From Flavobacterium praedii (lineage in GTDB: Bacteria; Bacteroidota; Bacteroidia; Flavobacteriales; Flavobacteriaceae), in contig NZ_CP113948.1 of the NCBI RefSeq assembly GCF_026810365.1, positions 4,104,458 through 4,168,457 of the forward strand: a DNA stretch of 64,000 nucleotides, read 5' to 3'. This document shows, piece after piece, positions 61,942-64,000 of the stretch. The notes under the pieces are model-generated. The model saw nothing but the letters and a program-made list of their open reading frames with translations, ran no database searches and was not told the DNA's origin. A program made the position numbers and the translations under genes. The number at the start of each line of letters is the position of its first letter. The stretch's first letter is position 1.

Positions 61942-62291
61942 ACAGTATCCAATTGAAAAAGTGTACCCGAGACGAAATCGAAGTGCTACGAGAACAAATC
62001 AATGCATTTATTCAGCAACGAGCCGAAACGCAAATTAGCAAAGGAAAAGGCAATTTTGATTTTTATGTCAGTTGTATTTTGATAGATATTTTAAAGCGTT
62101 TGTCTTTAAAACTTCGCAACAAAATCGAATTGAGTTTCAAGAATTGTATTTCTGTTCGGCTGACAGTTTTTGAAGCAACCGCACTTTTAATTGTATGCCA
62201 TTGGGAGATAGCTTTTTTAAATGCCTATCAAAAAAATGTCCTTTTGAAAACCCGAAATAGTATCGATCAACAACTAACCAATTTGAATTAA
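61938..62291 (+). CDS. Small helical protein of unknown function
   Basis: A 117-residue protein, almost entirely predicted helix (MNSIQLKKCTRDEIEVLREQINAFIQQRAE...). A hydrophobic stretch ATALLIVCHWEIAFLNAY lies near the C-terminus but is probably a buried helix. It is coupled upstream by ATGA and lies 11 bases before the next gene. Confidence 0.6.
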   Translation: MNSIQLKKCTRDEIEVLREQINAFIQQRAETQISKGKGNFDFYVSCILIDILKRLSLKLRNKIELSFKNCISVRLTVFEATALLIVCHWEIAFLNAYQKNVLLKTRNSIDQQLTNLN

Positions 62292-62302
62292 AACCATGGA
62301 CC

Positions 62303-62611
62303 ATGCTAAAAACACTATACTATATCCGAAACAAAAAGGAGTTGCAAGAGCTGTATTTGAGCCAAATGCCCGAGAAGTGTATCCGAAGTGAAATCAATTC
62401 CATTATCAACGAAACCCGAAAAGATATTCCCCCAGGAATGCGATTGAATGCCAAAAACATCAAGACCGAAGAAGCCTTAATTTTCATTGACAGAAACGGA
62501 ACTCCTGACGGCTATTTGTTGTCTGAGGAATTGAAAATAAAACTCAACGAATACAGAGAAGCCGAACTTAAAAATAAACAATTTTTAAAGAAAATCAACC
62601 ATGTCTCGTAA
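62303..62611 (+). CDS. Small protein of unknown function
   Basis: A 102-residue protein (MLKTLYYIRNKKELQELYLSQMPEKCIRSEI...), charged and helical with a possible short beta hairpin around EALIFIDRNGTPDGYLL. Its last 11 bases overlap the next gene. No family is recognised. Confidence 0.6.
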   Translation: MLKTLYYIRNKKELQELYLSQMPEKCIRSEINSIINETRKDIPPGMRLNAKNIKTEEALIFIDRNGTPDGYLLSEELKIKLNEYREAELKNKQFLKKINHVS

Positions 62612-62858
62612 ATACGCCATTCCATCCAGCAACCCAACCAATGCTTTTATCAATCGAAATTTTATTATCCGAATTCTTGAAAACCCAAAAGAGAATCCAT
62701 CGAAAAACACCAAATTAACCTCCGCTAACAAGCTTTCCAACTTCATAAATGACGAACAGCTTAAATTAAAGCTCTTTAACAAGGTTTTAGATGGTGGAAA
62801 AGACAAATACTCCTTTCGCATAAGAAGTAGGCTTAAAATTGATTTTTGCTCAAAATAA
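62601..62858 (+). CDS. Small basic protein of unknown function
   Basis: An 85-residue protein (MSRKYAIPSSNPTNAFINRNFIIRIL...), rich in Lys, Asn and Arg. It starts inside the end of the gene before (11-base overlap) and ends the operon. A weak T/A-rich stem follows at 62858-62889. No family is recognised. Confidence 0.55.
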   Translation: MSRKYAIPSSNPTNAFINRNFIIRILENPKENPSKNTKLTSANKLSNFINDEQLKLKLFNKVLDGGKDKYSFRIRSRLKIDFCSK

Positions 62859-63130
62859 CTTTTTTTGGAAATTATATTTGAAAAAAAGTAATGGTTAATG
62901 TAATTGGATTAACACCATAAAATAAAATATGTAAAATTTTCTAATTGTTTTATCAGTAGAATTAAAAAAAAAGAATCATCATTAAAGTAAATTAGTGTAA
63001 TAAAAGTTGTATATATTTGAAGAGTAAAAAACTAAACATACTTTCGTCAATCCACCCAATTTTGTGTAATATACGAAAGTTTGTAGCGCATATAATCCAT
63101 TTATAGCCAATCTTAAAACTACACAAAATA

Positions 63131-64000
63131 ATGACAAACAGAATTTCCAATATCACAAGACGAAACATATTTGACTTCATTCAAGCTGAAGGGATTTGGT
63201 GGTCTGGAAGAATGACAGAGACTGATTTTCTTTCAAGATTGTTTGACCTAGACCGAATGGAATCATTCGATGACAGATTTAAAAATGCAGCGGGAGACAT
63301 TTGGCAACATAGAGTAAATAATCCTTATGACTGGGAAGACAATTGGATTTTTGGCGACAGTAGATTTAACTTACTTCACTGCGATGACTCCATCTTTTTG
63401 AATTTTCTATGTGAAATGATTCATCCGTTAATTAGGGTTGATTCATCCGAAGTTAATAAGCTACTTCAAATCTTCAATGACAATCTGAGTAACGACAGTT
63501 TTGAAATTGTTGAGAAATCAAAAATTTCTGGTAAACCATTATTCACTGGCAGAATTAAAATTTCTGGTAGTGAGATTATTGCGAAAAAAGGAGATACTCT
63601 TAAACAAATACTAAACGCTGAATATGTAACACAGCAAATAAACTTAATGGAAGTTTCTATAGAAAACGCTCCTCATGTTTCAATTGGAATAGCAAAAGAG
63701 CTTATTGAAACTTGTTGTAAATCCATATTTAACGAAAGAAATGAGAGCTGTGATAAAAATTGGGATTTGCCTCGACTCATGAAGGAGACAACCAAATTGC
63801 TAAAACTAACGCCTGACGATATTCCCAATGAAACCAAAGCTGCGACTTCTATTAAGCAAATTTTAGGTAGTTTATCCTCTGTCGTTCAAGGAATATCTGA
63901 GATAAGAAATGAATATGGTAGTGGACACGGAAAGGAAGGCAGTTTTAAAGGGCTTCAACCAAGACATGCGAAATTAGCTGTTGGAGCTGCCTCTACTCTT
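63131..64000 (+). CDS. Abortive infection family protein (AbiJ-type N-terminus, Abi_C C-terminus), truncated by window edge
   Basis: An open frame of 290 codons from the ATG at 63131 to the window edge. The first ~130 residues (ITRRNIFDFIQAEGIWWSGR, TDFLSRLFDL, DRFKNAAGDIWQH, DWEDNWIFGDSRFNLL, FLCEMIHPLIRVD) match the pattern of the AbiJ N-terminal domain 3. The rest (VSIGIAKELIETCCKSIF, SVVQGISEIRNEYGSGHGKE, PRHAKLAVGAASTL) matches the Abi_C domain. Such proteins act in phage defence by abortive infection. It is separated by 272 bases from the operon before it and so probably has its own promoter. The last part of Abi_C is cut off. Confidence 0.85.
   Translation, partial: MTNRISNITRRNIFDFIQAEGIWWSGRMTETDFLSRLFDLDRMESFDDRFKNAAGDIWQHRVNNPYDWEDNWIFGDSRFNLLHCDDSIFLNFLCEMIHPLIRVDSSEVNKLLQIFNDNLSNDSFEIVEKSKISGKPLFTGRIKISGSEIIAKKGDTLKQILNAEYVTQQINLMEVSIENAPHVSIGIAKELIETCCKSIFNERNESCDKNWDLPRLMKETTKLLKLTPDDIPNETKAATSIKQILGSLSSVVQGISEIRNEYGSGHGKEGSFKGLQPRHAKLAVGAASTL

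Larger units (their letters stand above)
58398..64000. mobile_element. Left part of an integrated mobile element (runs past the window)
   Basis: The start is set by the tRNA fragment at 58356-58397. The contents are an XRE regulator, a divergent control region, a packed run of small unknown genes with ATGA overlaps, and an abortive-infection gene. This makeup is unlike the housekeeping DNA to the left. No integrase, relaxase or capsid gene is visible in the window, so ICE, plasmid-like or prophage nature cannot be decided. Confidence 0.72.

Overview
The window reads as chromosomal DNA of a Bacteroidota bacterium, most likely Flavobacterium or a close relative. The evidence is the AT-rich composition, several Bacteroidota-type -7 boxes (TAnnTTTG) before genes, A-rich leaders without a strong Shine-Dalgarno, and flavobacterial gene neighbours (dnaA / low-molecular-weight phosphatase / RsmI-like methylase; parA-parB-DUF5683-dapB-lepB-WbqC). 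A secreted DUF3494 (ice-binding) lipoprotein hints at a cold or icy habitat. The genus call is an inference; no rRNA is present.

Layout. 1-2,563: end of a truncated gene, a membrane protein with a C-terminal prokaryotic YEATS-like domain, and a lipoprotein. 2,690-9,174: corA, an RluF-like pseudouridine synthase, an alpha/beta hydrolase, an operon of a Nif3-like protein and a coiled-coil protein whose zinc ribbon has lost all its cysteines, and a TPR protein. 9,571-16,660: lpxK and punA (overlapping), facing a lipA - gapA - hybrid histidine kinase run on the other strand, then an M48 protease. 16,668-24,887: a minus-strand block (TonB, ECF sigma factor overlapping a glycosyltransferase, PaiB-like FMN protein, murB, DUF2461, rhodanese-thioredoxin fusion, DUF1016/PDDEXK nuclease, recF). 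25,278-32,469: a plus-strand block (TPR membrane protein, ribH, a DUF6624-like protein, mutL, two rhomboid proteases, an EEP-fold phosphoesterase). 32,577-45,265: mostly minus strand (WbqC, lepB, dapB, DUF5683, parB, parA, dienoyl-CoA-reductase-like SDR, RsmI-like methylase, phosphatase, dnaA, YigZ-like protein, HAD, ribD). 45,373-57,585: GNAT, prmC, MacB-like permease, hisS, the ice-binding lipoprotein, an OmpA-family protein and a BCCT transporter.

From about 58,398 to beyond the right edge lies what looks like an integrated mobile element. A 42-nt 3' piece of a CAT-anticodon tRNA (58,356-58,397), with its terminator, marks the junction. Next come an XRE repressor, a divergent control region with TTGCA motifs about 10 nt apart, a tightly packed run of eight small or unknown genes, and the start of an abortive-infection protein (AbiJ-type N-terminus, Abi_C C-terminus). 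No integrase is inside the window; it would be expected further right.

The most striking non-genic signal is an intergenic element present three times (25,022-25,132; 39,246-39,357; 46,773-46,883). All copies fold into the same outer stem and two inner hairpins, and the inner stems differ in sequence while keeping pairing. This is direct evidence for a structured RNA or RNA-like repeat family. A fourth, differently built element lies at 4,673-4,764. Other dispersed repeats are CCCCC-(3 nt)-GGGG hairpins, an imperfect GCGTCTC palindrome, and AATCT-rich leaders directly before the start codons of five genes.
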